DNA of 64,000 nt from Diadophis punctatus similis (taxonomy: Eukaryota > Chordata > Lepidosauria > Squamata > Dipsadidae). Where the stretch lies: positions 2,281,953 through 2,345,952 of the forward strand of contig JALIGW010000032.1 of assembly GCA_023053685.1 (NCBI GenBank), written 5' to 3'. The translations under genes were made by a program, and so were the position numbers. The notes beneath the pieces are model-generated. The model saw only the letters and a program-made list of their open reading frames with translations, had not been told where the DNA came from and ran no database searches. Shown here in pieces: positions 46,758-60,656 of the stretch. Position 1 is the stretch's first letter. The number at the start of each line of letters is the position of its first letter.

Positions 46758-47062
46758 GCAGCTATGCAGCTATGCATCTATCTATGTATGAATTTACATA
46801 TCTATCTATGCATCTATGTATCTGTCTATGTATGAATTTATATATCTATGCATCTATGTATCTATCTATCCATGTATGCATCTATGTACAGTATGTATCT
46901 ATGTATCTATCTATGCATCTATGTATCTATGTATCTATGCATCTATGGGTTAGGGTTATTTTTGTATCTATGTATCTATGCATCTATGTATCTATGCATC
47001 TATGTATGCATCTATGTATGCATCTATGTATCTATCTATGCATCTATCTATGTATCTATGTA
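46250..47062. repeat. ATCC/ATCT/ATGT array with telomeric insert
   Basis: ATCC, ATCT and ATGT blocks over 800 bp, increasingly degenerate to the right. Six perfect GGGTTA units lie at 46597-46632 and two at 46947-46958, each preceded by atgcatctat. Confidence 0.95.
46597..46632. repeat. Interstitial telomeric repeat, six GGGTTA units
   Basis: An exact run of the vertebrate telomeric hexamer within ATCT repeats. Confidence 0.95.
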
Positions 47063-47066
47063 TCTA

Positions 47067-48083
47067 CCGTATTTTTCGGAGTATAAGATGCACTGGAGTA
47101 TAAGACGCACCTTAGTTTTGGGGGAGGAAAACAAGGAAAAAAGGCCTCTGCCTCCAAGCAATTTGCCAAACAGCAAAAAGCAAACAGCACAGATGATATA
47201 CACTGTTTCGCTGTGTATTTCTGTGCATGTGTGCCTGACCCATAGAAATAGCAAAGAATTGGAGAAATGTACATTATGCCAGAAAGTTTTCTTAAATATA
47301 GTCACACTAACTCCTCCCAATTATTTAAAATAGATCTACTCCAAGGTATGTCAGGATTTAACTCTAATACTAAACAGGACACTGTTACATTTCAGACTAT
47401 ACTTGTACAAAGCTGTTAAAATTAATTAAAATTTCTGGAAGTATACATTATTCTCTATTATTTAAAAGAAGATACAATAGCACTGGACATCTTCAGAGCA
47501 AGCATTTATTTTAAAAAGCTTCTTTATTTTGTTAAGTTGTCTAGATTTACAGAGATCTCCAACCTTGGCAACTTTAAGACTTGTGGACTTCAACTCCCAG
47601 AATTCCACAGCCAGCAAAACTAACAAAGCTGGCTGTGGAATTCTGGGAGTTGAAGTCCACAAGTCTTAAAATTGCCAAGGTTGGAGACCCCTGTCTAGAA
47701 CAATAATAAAGCAGTCTTTAAAAAATAAGTCTAATAATTTGAACATTCTACAGACATTTATAGTTAATCACTTACCCCCTTGCATCCAGTTCAGCAGAAA
47801 ATAAAAATCTGCGTGTCTCTCCCAGCTATTTGCCTCTTTGCAGCTAGTTTCAGTTTCATTTTCCCACGTGGCAAATCAGCTGTACTTCGGGAAGCTGCTA
47901 CTGACTTGCTTGGCTTTACAGGCTCTTCCCTGTTTGCTGCAAACAGGTAAATTGCTGGAAGACAGAGGCCAAAGGGTGGGGGTGGCTGGGTGGGTGGGGC
48001 TACATTCGGTATATAAGATGCACCCAAGTTTTCACCCTCTTTTGGGGGGTAAAAAGGTATGTCTTATACTCTGAAAAATACAG
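47067..48083. mobile_element. TA-flanked DNA element, 1017 bp, with nested MITE
   Basis: CCGTATTTTTCGGAGTATAAG on the left and CTTATACTCTGAAAAATACAG on the right are inverted and flanked by TA (47065-47066 and 48084-48085). The subterminal gtataagacgcac and gatgcaccc also pair. It sits inside the ATCT/ATGT array. No transposase frame. Confidence 0.8.
47550..47693. mobile_element. Palindromic hAT-like MITE, nested
   Basis: Arms of about 66 nt (ccaaccttggcaactttaag; caactcccagaattccacag) around aaaactaacaaa. Flanks both contain TCTAGA, but the 8-bp duplication is not exact. Confidence 0.8.
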
Positions 48084-48085
48084 TA

Positions 48086-48176
48086 TGTATGTATGTATCT
48101 ATGCATCTATTTATGTATCTATGTATCTATGTATCTATTTATGTATCAATATATCTATCTATGTATCTATGTGATG
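48086..48176. repeat. ATGT/ATCT array continuing
   Basis: Same degenerate repeat as 46250-47062, interrupted by the TA element. Confidence 0.85.
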
Positions 48177-48178
48177 TA

Positions 48179-48577
48179 CAGATAGTTTTTGATTTGCAAC
48201 CATTCATTTACTGGCTGTTCTAAGTTACAAAAGCAGTGATAAAAGTGACTTATGGCCATTTTTCACATTTACGACCACAACAGTATCTCAATGGTCATAT
48301 GATCAAAATTCAGACCCTTGGCCACTGACTCATATTTATGACAGTTGCAGTGTCCCGGGGTCATGTGATTCCCCTTTTGTGACCTTTTGACAAGCAAAGT
48401 CAATGGGGGGGAGCCAGATTCATTTAACAACCGTGGGACTAACTTAACAACTGCAATGATTCGCTTAACCTCCGTGGCAAGAAAAGTCATAAAATGCAGC
48501 AAAATCCGCTTCACAACTGTCTCGCTTAGCAACAGAAACCTTGCCCTCGATCGTGGTCATAAGACGAGGACTGCCTG
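48179..48577. mobile_element. TA-flanked MITE (CAGGTAGTCCTC family), 399 bp
   Basis: CAGATAGTTTTTGATTTGC...GACGAGGACTGCCTG, flanked by TA at 48177-48178 and 48578-48579. The body alternates acttatgaccatttt-type phrases. Relatives at 53119 and 54851. Confidence 0.75.
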
Positions 48578-48579
48578 TA

Positions 48580-49082
48580 TAGCTCCTTTGCAAAATGGAG
48601 ATGGAGAACCAGCTTTATAATCACAATCTGCTGGTAAATTATGCTCTCTGAGTATCTTGCAATCCCAACTGGAATTTACATATCTTTGTTCCCAGGTAAA
48701 CAATCCTCTGAAGGTGTTGTGCATAAAAAGACTGTGGAGAGAGCTTTAACAATTTGTCACAATAACCCCCAGTTTTGAGGGCCCCTCCGTTGCCCAGTCA
48801 AAGCAGACAGTTCCAGGGGAGTTGTCATCCCGTTCCCATCTTGATATGCCTCCCACCCCTTCTTGTGTGTTCCTCCCAGCTCCTCTTGACAACTAGAGGA
48901 AGACAGAACATGGCTTCTTTTAATAGCATGGGCAAAGCTGGGATGGGTTGGTATGTATGTGCGTATTGGTGGGGTGGTTGGGAGGAAGAACGGTGAAACA
49001 TTCTGAATTTGAGAAGGAATTTGCACCGCAGGGAAGAGAGAAGGCAGTGGTGTTGAGGATATCTCATTCCTCCAGAGAGGGG
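48580..49082. other. Unannotated DNA
   Basis: Nothing recognised. Confidence 0.4.
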
Positions 49083-49797
<715 letters not shown>

Positions 49798-49800
<3 letters not shown>

Positions 49801-50145
49801 GACTATTGTGAGACAAATTGGAGTACAACTTAATTGGACGATTGCAAATGATGTGTGAACATAGCACAGGAAAGAACAGGCAGGATGTAGATGAGAAGCA
49901 AGAGGTTGGTTCTCAAAAGATTTCACAGGCTTAAAGCTACGGTTGGAGACCTCTGAGAAACGAAGAGGAAAGACATGGGAGAAAATGGACAAGTGATGTC
50001 AAAAAAGGGGCTGAAACACCAATCGTGCTTTGGTCAAATGGTTTAAGGCAGCAGCCTAGAAACAGGGAGACTGTGAGTTCTAGTTTGGCTTTGGGCAGGA
50101 AAGCCAGCTGGGTGACTTTGGGCCGTTCAACAGGAGATGGTGAAT
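49798..50145 (+). other. Unannotated DNA ending in a SINE fragment
   Basis: 50071-50130 (tgagttctagtttggctttg; agctgggtgactttgggcc) matches the core of the squamate SINE at 18928. The rest is unassigned. Confidence 0.5.
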
Positions 50146-50536
50146 GGTTGCAGGAATTAAGTATTTTCTCTAGTCTAGAGAAAAGAAGGACTGGGGTGGG
50201 ACATGATAGCAGTATTCCGATATTTGAGGGGCTGCCACAAAGAAGAGAGGGTGAAGCTATTCTCCAAAGCATCTGAAGGCAGAACAAGAAGCAATGGATG
50301 GAAACTAACCAAGGAGAGAAGCAACCTAGAATTAAGAAGAAGCTTCCTAACAGTGGGGACAATTAACCAGTGAAACAGCTTGTCACCAGAAGTTGTGGGT
50401 GCTTTATCACTGGAGGCTTTTAAGAAGAGACTGGACAGCCACTTGTCTGGAATGATATAAATTATCCTGCTCAAGCAAGGGGTTGGACTAGATGACCTTC
50501 AATGTCCCTTCCAGCTCTGTTATTCTGTTATTTTAC
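50146..50536 (+). mobile_element. CR1 LINE 3' end
   Basis: Plus-strand CR1 from aatggttgcaggaattaag to the ggttggactagatgaccttc signature, with an ATTCTG tail. Confidence 0.85.
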
Positions 50537-50767
50537 TATCTTCTGGGATTGCCACATCAATTTTACCCACACTTTCTTCTTTTTAGCCACAGTTAAATGT
50601 GGTGTGCTATGAGTCAAGGCTCATAACCCAAGACAATAACACAAGAATACATAATACAAAAACACAAGACAATGAACTGGAGATCACAAAGTAACAAGAT
50701 TGGAAAATCAAAGTTGAAAGATTATGACAGAAAGCGGCCAGGGGGGGGGGGGTCTTAGTGGTTATTG
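50537..50767. other. Unannotated DNA
   Basis: Nothing recognised apart from a G run near 50742. Confidence 0.4.
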
Positions 50768-50775
50768 GTACACTG

Positions 50776-50947
50776 CAGTAATGGGCTTCAGTTACCTTTG
50801 CTACTGGTTCGGAGATGTGCATGCGCAAGAAGCTTCTGCGCATGCGCAGATCATCCATGATGACGTCCAGGCGGATGGGCGGAGCCTCCCGCTGCCACTG
50901 CTACCGGTTCACCTGAACCGGGGCAAACCGGTAGCAACCCACCACTG
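50776..50947. mobile_element. hAT-like MITE (CAGTGGTGGGTT family), 172 bp
   Basis: CAGTAATGGGCTTCAG...GGTAGCAACCCACCACTG with a perfect 8-bp duplication GTACACTG (50768-50775 and 50948-50955). Two GCGCATGCGC-type palindromes lie within 25 bp (50821 and 50838). Confidence 0.9.
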
Positions 50948-51094
50948 GTACACTGGGTGCCATACCAAAAAACCTGCACTTAGAAAATGCACATAAAATT
51001 TCCATCTTTCAATTACAAAAAGCCACCGTGGTTGCATCTGCACATATACTATGCTGATACATTACAACAACCTAGGTTTTGAGGAAAAACTCAG

Positions 51095-51405
51095 TGCATA
51101 TCCCAAAGGAGCTTTTTCAAGAGGCAACTGGTCTCTCTGGTTTTTCTCTGAAGACATTTCGCTTCTCATCCAAGAAGCTTCTTCAGCTCTGACTGGATGG
51201 TGGGGAATGGAAGGATTTATGTTCCTTGCACACAGCTGGTCATTTGCATCCTTTTAGAGAGTCGTTGAGGCCACTTGGAAGTTTGTCTGTGTCCTCAGAG
51301 TCACATGAGTGGTGCAAATGGGTGTGGAGCCTTCTTGGAACTGCTAAAAGGGTTCCTGTAGTCTGCAATTTTTCTGGAAATCCATTCCTACTCCCACACA
51401 ATTCT
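51095..51405 (-). mobile_element. Penelope-like fragment (family B)
   Basis: The longest single arm. Read on the minus strand it ends gaagaagcttcttggatgag, then aagcgaaatgtcttcagag. It is cut by the LINE 3' tail at about 51406. Confidence 0.5.
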
Positions 51406-52490
51406 ATTTTTATTTTATTTATTTATTTATTTATTTTGTCAAGTATGTGTTGGTAATATACATAGATGTAACATTGTTTATATACATAAGATGAGTACTG
51501 AAAGAGGGAACATTAGGACAGGGACGGTAGGCACACTGGTGCACTTATGCACGCTCCTTACTGACCTCTTAGGAATCGGGTGAGGTCAACAGTGGACAGT
51601 CTAAGGGTAAAGTTTTGGGGGTTTGGGGAAGAAACCACAATGTCAGGTAGTGAGTTCCAGGCATTTACCACTCGGTTGCTAAAGTCATATTTTCTACAGT
51701 CAAGTTTGGAGCGGTTCATTTTGAGTTTGTATCTGTTATGTGCTCGTGTATTGTTGTGGTTGAAGCTGAAGTAGTCATTGACAGGAAGGATGTTGAAGCA
51801 GATAATTTTATGAGCTATGTTTAGGTCGTGCCGAAGGTGATGTAGTTCTAAGCTTTCTAAGCCTAGGTTTCAAGTCTGGTTGCGTAAGGTATTCTGCTGC
51901 GAGTAGAGGAGTGGAGGACTCTTCTTTTAAAGTATCTCTGGACACTTTCTAATGTATTTATGTCCGATATGCGGTGTGGGTTCCAGACAGATGAACTGTA
52001 TTCGAGGATTGGTCTGGCGAATGTTTTGTATGCTCTGGTTAGTAGTGTGATATTAACGGAGAAGAAGCTACGTAAGATTAGGTTAACAACTCTTGAAGCC
52101 TTTTTGGCGATGTTATTGCAGTGGGCTTTGGCACTTAGGTCATTTGATATGAGTATTCCAAGGTCTTTGACAGAGTGAGGGTCGTCTGTAAGGTCTTGTC
52201 TATTCAGCTTGTATTTGGTGTTCTGATTCGTTTTGCCAATGTGTAGGACAGAGCATTTGTTGGTTGAGATTTGGAGTTGCCAGATGTTTGACCATTCTGA
52301 CACAAAGTCAAGGTCTTTTTGGAGGATAGCAGTGTTGTCGGTGGTGTTAAAGAGTTTTACATCATCAGCGAAGAGAACGCAGTCGCTTGTAATGTGATCG
52401 CAAAGGTCATTTATATAAAGTATAAAGAGTGTGGGTCCTAGTACGCTGCCTTGGGGAACACCGCTGTTAACAGGAACGGGATTTGATAGG
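51406..52490 (-). mobile_element. LINE with reverse transcriptase core (CR1/L2/Rex-like)
   Basis: The minus frame reads from about 52490: SGVPQGSVLGP, then VLFADDVKLF (the FADD catalytic box near 52360), then ISTNKCSVLHIG, LTDDPHSVKDLGILISND and the AYKTFARPILEYSSSVWNPH tail seen in the 23466 copy. A frameshift near 51870 separates the last part. The 3' tail is ATTT-rich (51406-51437). 5'-truncated, with N-terminal and endonuclease regions absent. Confidence 0.85.
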
Positions 52491-52550
52491 GCGCTCCCTA
52501 TTTTGACCTATTGACTATTCAAAACACCCTAATTATTAATTAAATGTCTA

Positions 52551-52830
52551 TGGAGATTCTCAGTCATCCAGGCCATGGTTATCCCAAAGGTGCTTTTTCG
52601 AGAGGCAACTGGACTTTTTTGTTTTTCTTAGAAGACGTTTCACTTTTCATCTAAGAAGCTTCTTCACTGAATAGTGGGGAATGGAAGGATTTATATTCCT
52701 TGCAGACGGCTGGACATTTGCATTCTTTTGGTGTGGCTCCACACCCATTTGCACCACTCAGGTGACCCTGAGGACACAGACAAACCGCCAAGTGGCCTCA
52801 ACGACTCTCTAAAAGGATGCAGATTGTACC
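52551..52830. mobile_element. Penelope-like inverted arms (family B)
   Basis: The left arm (gagattctcagtcatccagg to ctggacatttgcattctttt) joins an inverted partner (gtgtggctccacacccattt to actctctaaaaggatgcaga) with no loop element. Confidence 0.5.
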
Positions 52831-52879
52831 AAATGTAATAGGCACCTTGGGTACAATCCCAAAACAACTGGAATACCAC

Positions 52880-53110
52880 TTAACAGATTAACAGAGTAAC
52901 AGAGTCAGAAGGTACCTGGTAGGTCATCTAGTCCAACCCCCTGCTCAAGCAGGAGACCCTACACCATTTCTGACAAATGGCAGTCACGTCCCTTCTTGAA
53001 AGTCTCAAGTGATGAAGCTCCCACAACTTCTGTTCCACCAGTTGATTGCTCTCACTGTCAGAAAGTTCCTCCTTGTTTCTAGATTGAATAGGTTGAATTT
53101 GCACTCTTCT
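52880..53110 (-). mobile_element. CR1 LINE 3' fragment
   Basis: Antisense CR1 3' end (agtcagaaggtacctggtag; gtccaaccccctgctcaagc). Confidence 0.8.
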
Positions 53111-53118
53111 GATCAAAT

Positions 53119-53320
53119 ACAGGTAGTACTCGATATACGACAGTTCATTTAGTGACTGGTCGGAGTTACAACAGCACTGAAAAAAAGTGACTTTTCACAA
53201 TTACAACCATTTCAGCATCCCCATGGTCAAAATCCAGATGCTTGGCAACTGGTCTGTATTTATGATGGTTTTAGTGTCCTGGAGTCATGTGACAAGCAAA
53301 GTCAATAGGGAAGCCAGATT
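53119..53320. mobile_element. TA-type MITE left half (CAGGTAGTCCTC family)
   Basis: CAGGTAGTACTCGATATACGAC after TA at 53117-53118. The body matches 54851 to about 53320 and the right end is lost. Confidence 0.65.
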
Positions 53321-53384
53321 CATCCAGTGTTTTCCTCTGGAAAGGTTTCTTCACTCTCTAATCTAGCGTACTACTGCTACAACT

Positions 53385-53920
53385 ACTGCTACTACTACTG
53401 CTCTTTCCTTCCCTCTCTCTTTTATACTCTCCTTCTTGCCTGCCTGCTTTCCTGTCTTCCTGCTTTCTTTCTTCCTGCCTATTTCTCTTTCTTTCCCTTT
53501 CTTTCTCTCATTCTCCTTCCTTCCTTCCTGTCTTATTTCCCTTTTTCTCTTTCTCTTTCTTTCCTTTCTCTTTCTCTTTCTCTCTCACCTTCCTTCCTTT
53601 TCTCCTTCCGCTTTCCCTCCCTCCTTCCCTCCCTCCTCCCATCTTCCTCCCTCCCATCTTCCTCCCTCCCTCCCTCCCTCCTTCCTCCCTCCCTCCTTTC
53701 CTTCATCACTATTTCTCATTTTCCTTCCTTCCTTCTTCCCTCCCTCCCTCCCTCTCTTCCCTCCCTCTCTCCCTCTCTCCTTCCTCCCTTCTTTCCTTCC
53801 TCTCTGTTTTTCATTTTCCTCCCTCCCTCCCTCCCTCCCTTCCTTCCTTCCCTCCCTCCTTCCTTCCTTCCTCCCACTCTCCCTCCCTCTCTCCTTTTTC
53901 CCTCCCTCCCTTCCAATAAG
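53385..53920. repeat. Polypyrimidine CTTT/CCTT/CCCT tract
   Basis: About 530 bp mostly C and T, opening with CTACTG units (ctactgctacaactactgct) at 53372-53402. Confidence 0.9.
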
Positions 53921-54359
53921 AACAAAAGGCTCCATTGGATCCAACAGAGACTTCTCCTGATCTGGCTCCTTCATCTTGGATCAGGGCACAATGTACTTTC
54001 TTTCGGATCAATAAGAACAGGGAGTGACATTTTCGGTACTTAATGGAACATGTCATCTGACACTCCTCTGTGGGCGAAGGAAAGAATAACAATTGCTTGC
54101 TACTTCTCGAAGGTTAAGGCAGGGTTGAAATTTTTCTTCTGCATAGATTCTCTCTCTCTTTTTTCCCATTTTCAAAGCAAAGAGCTTTAGGCAAAATAAA
54201 GGAAAGATTCAAATGAGGGTAACTTTTTGGTGCAATTTCCCTATACAGGCTTATTTATTCTTGCTTCTGCATCCTATTTTTCACTGAATTCCCTTTCCAT
54301 TAATATAAGGAACCTTCACAGTTTTACACACTTCTAAATGGAAGGTTATAAGGACGCAG
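53921..54359. other. Unannotated DNA
   Basis: Nothing recognised. Confidence 0.4.
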
Positions 54360-54775
54360 GTCCGTAGTGGCAAACCTATGGCACATGTGCCAGAGGTGGG
54401 AGGCTGGAGCCCTCTCTGTGGGCATCTGAGCCGTCACCCCAGTTCAGCTCCACCATGCATTCACATGTGCCTCCCGCTGGCCAGCTGGTCTTTGGGTCTC
54501 TGTCGCGCATGCGGGGGGGGGGCGCATGTGGGGGCATATGTGTATGTGTAGGGGGAGTGCAGGGAGGCCAGGTGCGCATGCATGGGGTGGGCTGCATGCA
54601 GGGGGCGCATGCATGCAGGGGGCGGGCTGCATGAGGGGGATGTGTGTGAATGTACGGGGGTGGGGCGCATGCACGGGGCGGGGCACACGTGTGGGGTCCA
54701 CACGTGCATTGCATTTTGGAGATTCACATGCACGCTTTGGGCACTCGGCCCGGAAAAGGTTAGCCATCTCTGACA
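54360..54775. mobile_element. hAT-like element (CAGTGATGGCGAACC family)
   Basis: TCCGTAGTGGCAAACC...GGTTAGCCATCTCTGA are imperfect inverted ends. The body shares tatggcacatgtgcc with 20036 and is rich in GGGGGCGCATGC repeats. A target duplication is not clear. Confidence 0.75.
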
Positions 54776-54850
54776 TAGTTGATGGTGATCCAGGAATTGG
54801 TGCAACTTATGTACCACCTGATGGTGTGCAAATGCTCTCTGACTTACTCC

Positions 54851-55249
54851 AGGTAGTCCTCAACTTACAACTGTTCATTTAGTAACCATTCAAACTTACA
54901 ACAGCACTGAGAAAAAATTGACTTATGACCATTTTTCACACTTACGACCATTGCAGCATCCCGAGGGTCGCATGACTGAAATTCAGACGTTTGGCAACCG
55001 ACTCACATTTATGACAATTGCAGTGTCCCGGGGTCACGTGATCTGCTTTTGCGACCTTCTGACCAACAAAGCCAAGGGAGAAGCCAGATTCACTTAACAA
55101 CCATTGCTACTCGCTTAACGATTGCATTGATTCACTTAACAACCGTGACAAGAAGAGTCGTAAAATGGGGTGAAATTCACTAAACGAATGTCTCACTTAG
55201 CAACATAAATTTGGGGCTCCACCGTGGTCATAAGTCAAAGACTACCTGC
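54851..55249. mobile_element. TA-type MITE (CAGGTAGTCCTC family)
   Basis: CAGGTAGTCCTCAACTTAC...TAAGTCAAAGACTACCTG are inverted ends. The body matches 48179-48577 throughout. Flanking TA is not preserved on the left. Confidence 0.75.
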
Positions 55250-55407
55250 ATATATTGACTTCTGATTCCCGCCTACATACGACTTCCTTATGGTCTTCCA
55301 TCCAGATTAATCAACTCCATAACTTACTCAGCTATTTTTCCTGGGGTGTGGGGTCAGCCAAGTTGAGCTAGGTCTTCCCTTCAAACTTCTTATCCAAACA
55401 CTTAAGT

Positions 55408-55655
55408 ACAAATAGCAATAGCACTTAGACTTATATACCGCTTTACAGTGCTTTACAGCCCTCTCTAAGTGGTTTACAGAGTCCGCCTCTTGCCCCCAAC
55501 AATCTTCGGTCCTCATTTTACCGACCTCAGAAGGATGGAAGGCTGAGTCAACCTTGAGCCTGGTGATATTTGAACTGCCAAATTGCAGGAAGCCGGCAGG
55601 CAGCAGAAGTAGCCTGCAGTACCGCACTCTGACCACTGCACCACTGTGGCTCATA
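55408..55655 (-). mobile_element. tRNA-derived SINE with L2-like 3' tail
   Basis: Fourth copy of the 2898 family: minus-strand head gagccacagtggtgcagtgg, tail near 55410. Confidence 0.7.
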
Positions 55656-56205
55656 AATTATATGCTTAGTGTTGGAGCACACTTGAAATATTTCTTCCAG
55701 TTTTGGTTCTCATGGTACGAAAAAGATGTTGAGACTCTGGAAAGAGTGCATAGAAGAGCAACAAAGAGGATTAGGGAACTGGAAGCTGAAACATATGAAG
55801 AACGGTTGCAGAAATTGGATACTGTATGTCTAATCTAGTGAAAGGAAAGACTAAGAGAGACATGATAGCAGTATTACAATATTTGAGGGGCTGCCTCAAA
55901 GAAGAGGGAGTCAAGCTATTCTCCAAAGCACCTGAAGGCAGGACAAGAATCAATGGATGGAAACTAACCAAGGAGAGAAGCAACCTAGAACTAAGGAGAA
56001 ATTTCCTGACAGTGAGAACAACCAATCAGTGGAAGGATTTGCCTCCAGAAGTTATAAATGCTCCAACACTGGAAGTTTTTAAGAAGAGATTGGACAACCA
56101 TTTGTCTGAAATGGTGTAGGGTTTCCTGCCTGAGCAGGGGGTTGGACTAGAAGACCTCCAAGGTCCCTTCCAACCCTTGTTATTCTGGTATCTCAAAGAT
56201 AGTCG
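55656..56205 (+). mobile_element. CR1 LINE 3' region
   Basis: Plus-strand CR1. The frames include VETLERVHRRATKRIRELEAE and a second frame with RDMIAVLQYLRGCLKEEGVK. It ends with ggactagaagacctccaagg and a tail ttattctgg. Confidence 0.9.
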
Positions 56206-57045
<840 letters not shown>

Positions 57046-57369
57046 TATACACATACAGATTTAAGAAGTCTCCGAAGACTATTATATATATCGTGTGCAG
57101 CTATGGGGTCTGATTGTTTCCCAGGATATTTGAGGCAAGGCTTGGTACCCCTTCCCTGTGTAATTTTTCCCCCCCATTTGCAGGATTTCAAAAGAAGATG
57201 CTCTTCCAGGAGGGAAAGAGGGAGGGAGGGAGGAGACATGATTTTTATTGTTGTCACTCTTCCCTGTAAATCTATGAGCCTAGTCCTAGTTAGAACCTCA
57301 ATAAAACACTTACATTTGCAAAAGGATGTGACACATTTATTGCATCTGCCGATTTCCCTAGATGGAAAA
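57046..57369. other. Unannotated DNA
   Basis: Nothing recognised. Confidence 0.4.
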
Positions 57370-57477
57370 CCCAAGGCTGGAGAACTGAAAGCAGTGAATG
57401 CTCCAACAGTGGAAGCTTTTAAGAAGAGACTGGACAGCCATTTGTTCTGAATAGTATAGGGCAGTGATGGCGAACTA
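57370..57477 (+). mobile_element. CR1 3' fragment ending in a hAT stub
   Basis: CR1 to atagtataggg (57462), then a fragment CAGTGATGGCGAAC (57463-57476), the left terminus of the hAT family at 20036. The CR1 resumes at 58363. Confidence 0.7.
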
Positions 57478-58362
<885 letters not shown>

Positions 58363-58497
58363 ATAGGGTTTCCTGCCTAAGAAGGGGGTTGGGATAGAAG
58401 ACCTCCAAGGTCCCTTCCAGCTCTGTTATTCTATTCTATTCTATTCTATTCTATTCTATTCTATTCTATTCTATTCTATTCTATTCTATTCTATTCC
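58363..58497 (+). mobile_element. CR1 3' end with (ATTCT)n tail
   Basis: Continues the CR1 from 57462 at tatagggtttcctgcc and ends in about 14 ATTCT units. Confidence 0.85.
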
Positions 58498-59127
58498 GCT
58501 CACAGAGTCATTTCTGTAGTGTCTTCCTTGAGATCAAGGGCGGGGAGAATCTATTTTTTGCATGTTCATTTCACTCAGCCTTCGGGCATTAATTATTTCA
58601 TTCTGGTTGGTTTGGTTGGGCGCATTTGCAAAACAAACCAACCCATTGCATTTATCAATAGTTTGCTTTTATCCTGTAAAGCGCAATGAAAATTTCGTGA
58701 ACTATTATGCAGAGAACCACGCGTGCTGGTTCCCCCCACCCCCAAATGTGTATATTGCTGAGAATAATAAACAGTATCTTGATATTATTTATGCATCTTA
58801 AAAGGCGCTCCGCTCTTAGCATTTAAAAAAAGGAAAGGGAAAAAAAACAACAACAACAAGCTAAGTTGCTAGCATGAAAACGCTGCTTATGAAGGATAAA
58901 TGGAAGCTATAGCAAACGATGCTTGTGGGTTTGTCTTTTATTATTATTATTCTTTGCTTTTTGTTTTGCTATTTATTTTGGAACATTATATCCACACTGA
59001 CAATGGGGTCACCCTCAGTTGCCTTCAACGTCTATTCCTCCTATGTAATGTCTTTTAAAGGAATATTTTAATCCTTTCTGCTGGCCAAAATAGTCATTTA
59101 CCAATATCTCCTCCTAGCTCAAGAGCA
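58498..59127. other. Unannotated DNA
   Basis: Nothing recognised. Short CAA run at 58848. Confidence 0.4.
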
Positions 59128-59189
59128 GTGGGTAGAGCAGTGGCTCAGTGGTTAAGATGCTGGGCTTATCAACTGGAAAGGTTTGAGAT
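59128..59189 (+). mobile_element. tRNA-derived SINE head fragment
   Basis: gagcagtggctcagtggtta then aagatgctgggctt has an A-box (tggctcagtgg) typical of squamate SINEs. It is truncated by CR1. Confidence 0.55.
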
Positions 59190-59545
59190 TTGTCTAGTTT
59201 AATGAAAAGAAGGACCAGGGGAGACATGATAGCAGTCTTCCAATATCTCAGGGGTTGCCACAAAGAAGAGGGAGTCAAACTATTCTCCAAAGCACCTGAG
59301 GGTAGAACAAGAAGCAATGGGTGGAAACTAATCAAGGAGAGAAGCAACTTAGAACTAAGGAGAAATTTCCTGACAGAACAATTAATCAGTGGAACAGCTT
59401 GCCTCCAGAAGTTGTGAATGCTCCAACACTGGATGTTTTAAAGAAGATGTTGGATAACCATCTGTCTGAAGTAGTGTAGGGTTTCCTGCGTAAGCAGGGG
59501 GTTGGACTAGAAGACCTCCAAGGTCCCTTCCAATTCTGTTGTTGT
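59190..59545 (+). mobile_element. CR1 LINE 3' end
   Basis: Frame 59190-59417: [21 protein letters not shown] then KEEGVKLFSKAPEGRTRSN. The 3' signature ggactagaagacctccaagg leads into a GTT then GAT tail. Confidence 0.9.
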
Positions 59546-59556
59546 TGTTGTTGTTG

Positions 59557-59621
<65 letters not shown>
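59538..59621. repeat. (GTT)n-(GAT)n microsatellite at a CR1 3' end
   Basis: Six GTT units, then about 21 GAT units. Confidence 0.95.
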
Positions 59622-59838
59622 ATAATACAATTGTATCACAGCGGCCAGTTGTTTCACCGGATTTGGCATTGATTACTAGTCGAGCCCCACCCAGGGGCCT
59701 AGGACGTCGTAATGTATTTTCGAAGTATATGTGCGGAACTGAGCAGTGCGGCTTTCTGCATTTGACTGATGGTGATGTGGTCAATTTTGAGCTGCTTTAA
59801 ATGTAATTCCAGTGCTTTTGGGACAGCACCCAGTGTTC

Positions 59839-59964
<126 letters not shown>

Positions 59965-60392
59965 AATTCAACAAATACAAAAATTAATTTCAGCAGAACT
60001 GTGGCCAATAATAATGAAATAAAGAAAGTTAATCCAGAAATACAACAGCTATAATGATTTTGATGAAAACGTGGTCACCAATCATAAAAGTACCTGAATG
60101 CAATGATTAATACAGCATTGGATTGTCCTGCAGCGAGTTGGCTGTGATGAATTGGGTGCGGCGAGTTCTCCTACACCAGGAGTATCAAACTCCATTTCAT
60201 TGAGGGCCGCATCAGGGTTCTGTTTGACCTCGGAGGGCCGGGGGGGGGCATGGAGCGTGGCCATGGTGGCCGTGGCTGGGGGTGGGGGTGGTCATAGTGG
60301 GCGTGACATGGGACTCCTGTCTGGGGCACCTGTGGTGGCCAAGTGCTAAGGCAGGACTTCCCTGAGACCCTCCCTCACTCTCATTATAATCT

Positions 60393-60575
60393 CCTTCCTT
60401 CCTTCCTTCCTTCCTTCCTTCCTTCCTTCCTTCCTTCCTTCCTTCCTTTTCCTTTTCCTTCCCTCTTCATTCTCCTTTCTTCTTCCTTCCCCTCTTTCCT
60501 TCTTTTCCCTTCCTTGCTCTCTTCCCTTCTTTTCCTTTGTCTTTCCTCTTTCCCTTTCTCCTTTCCTCTCCCTTC
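60393..60575. repeat. (CCTT)n and CTTT tract inside the hAT element
   Basis: About 55 bp of pure CCTT, then irregular pyrimidine repeats. Confidence 0.9.
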
Positions 60576-60656
60576 TTGCATGCTAAAATGCAGAAGGGGA
60601 CACATTTCTCCTTTTGTTTTGTTTTCAGTTTGTTTTGCTAGCCCTCTACCAGTGAA

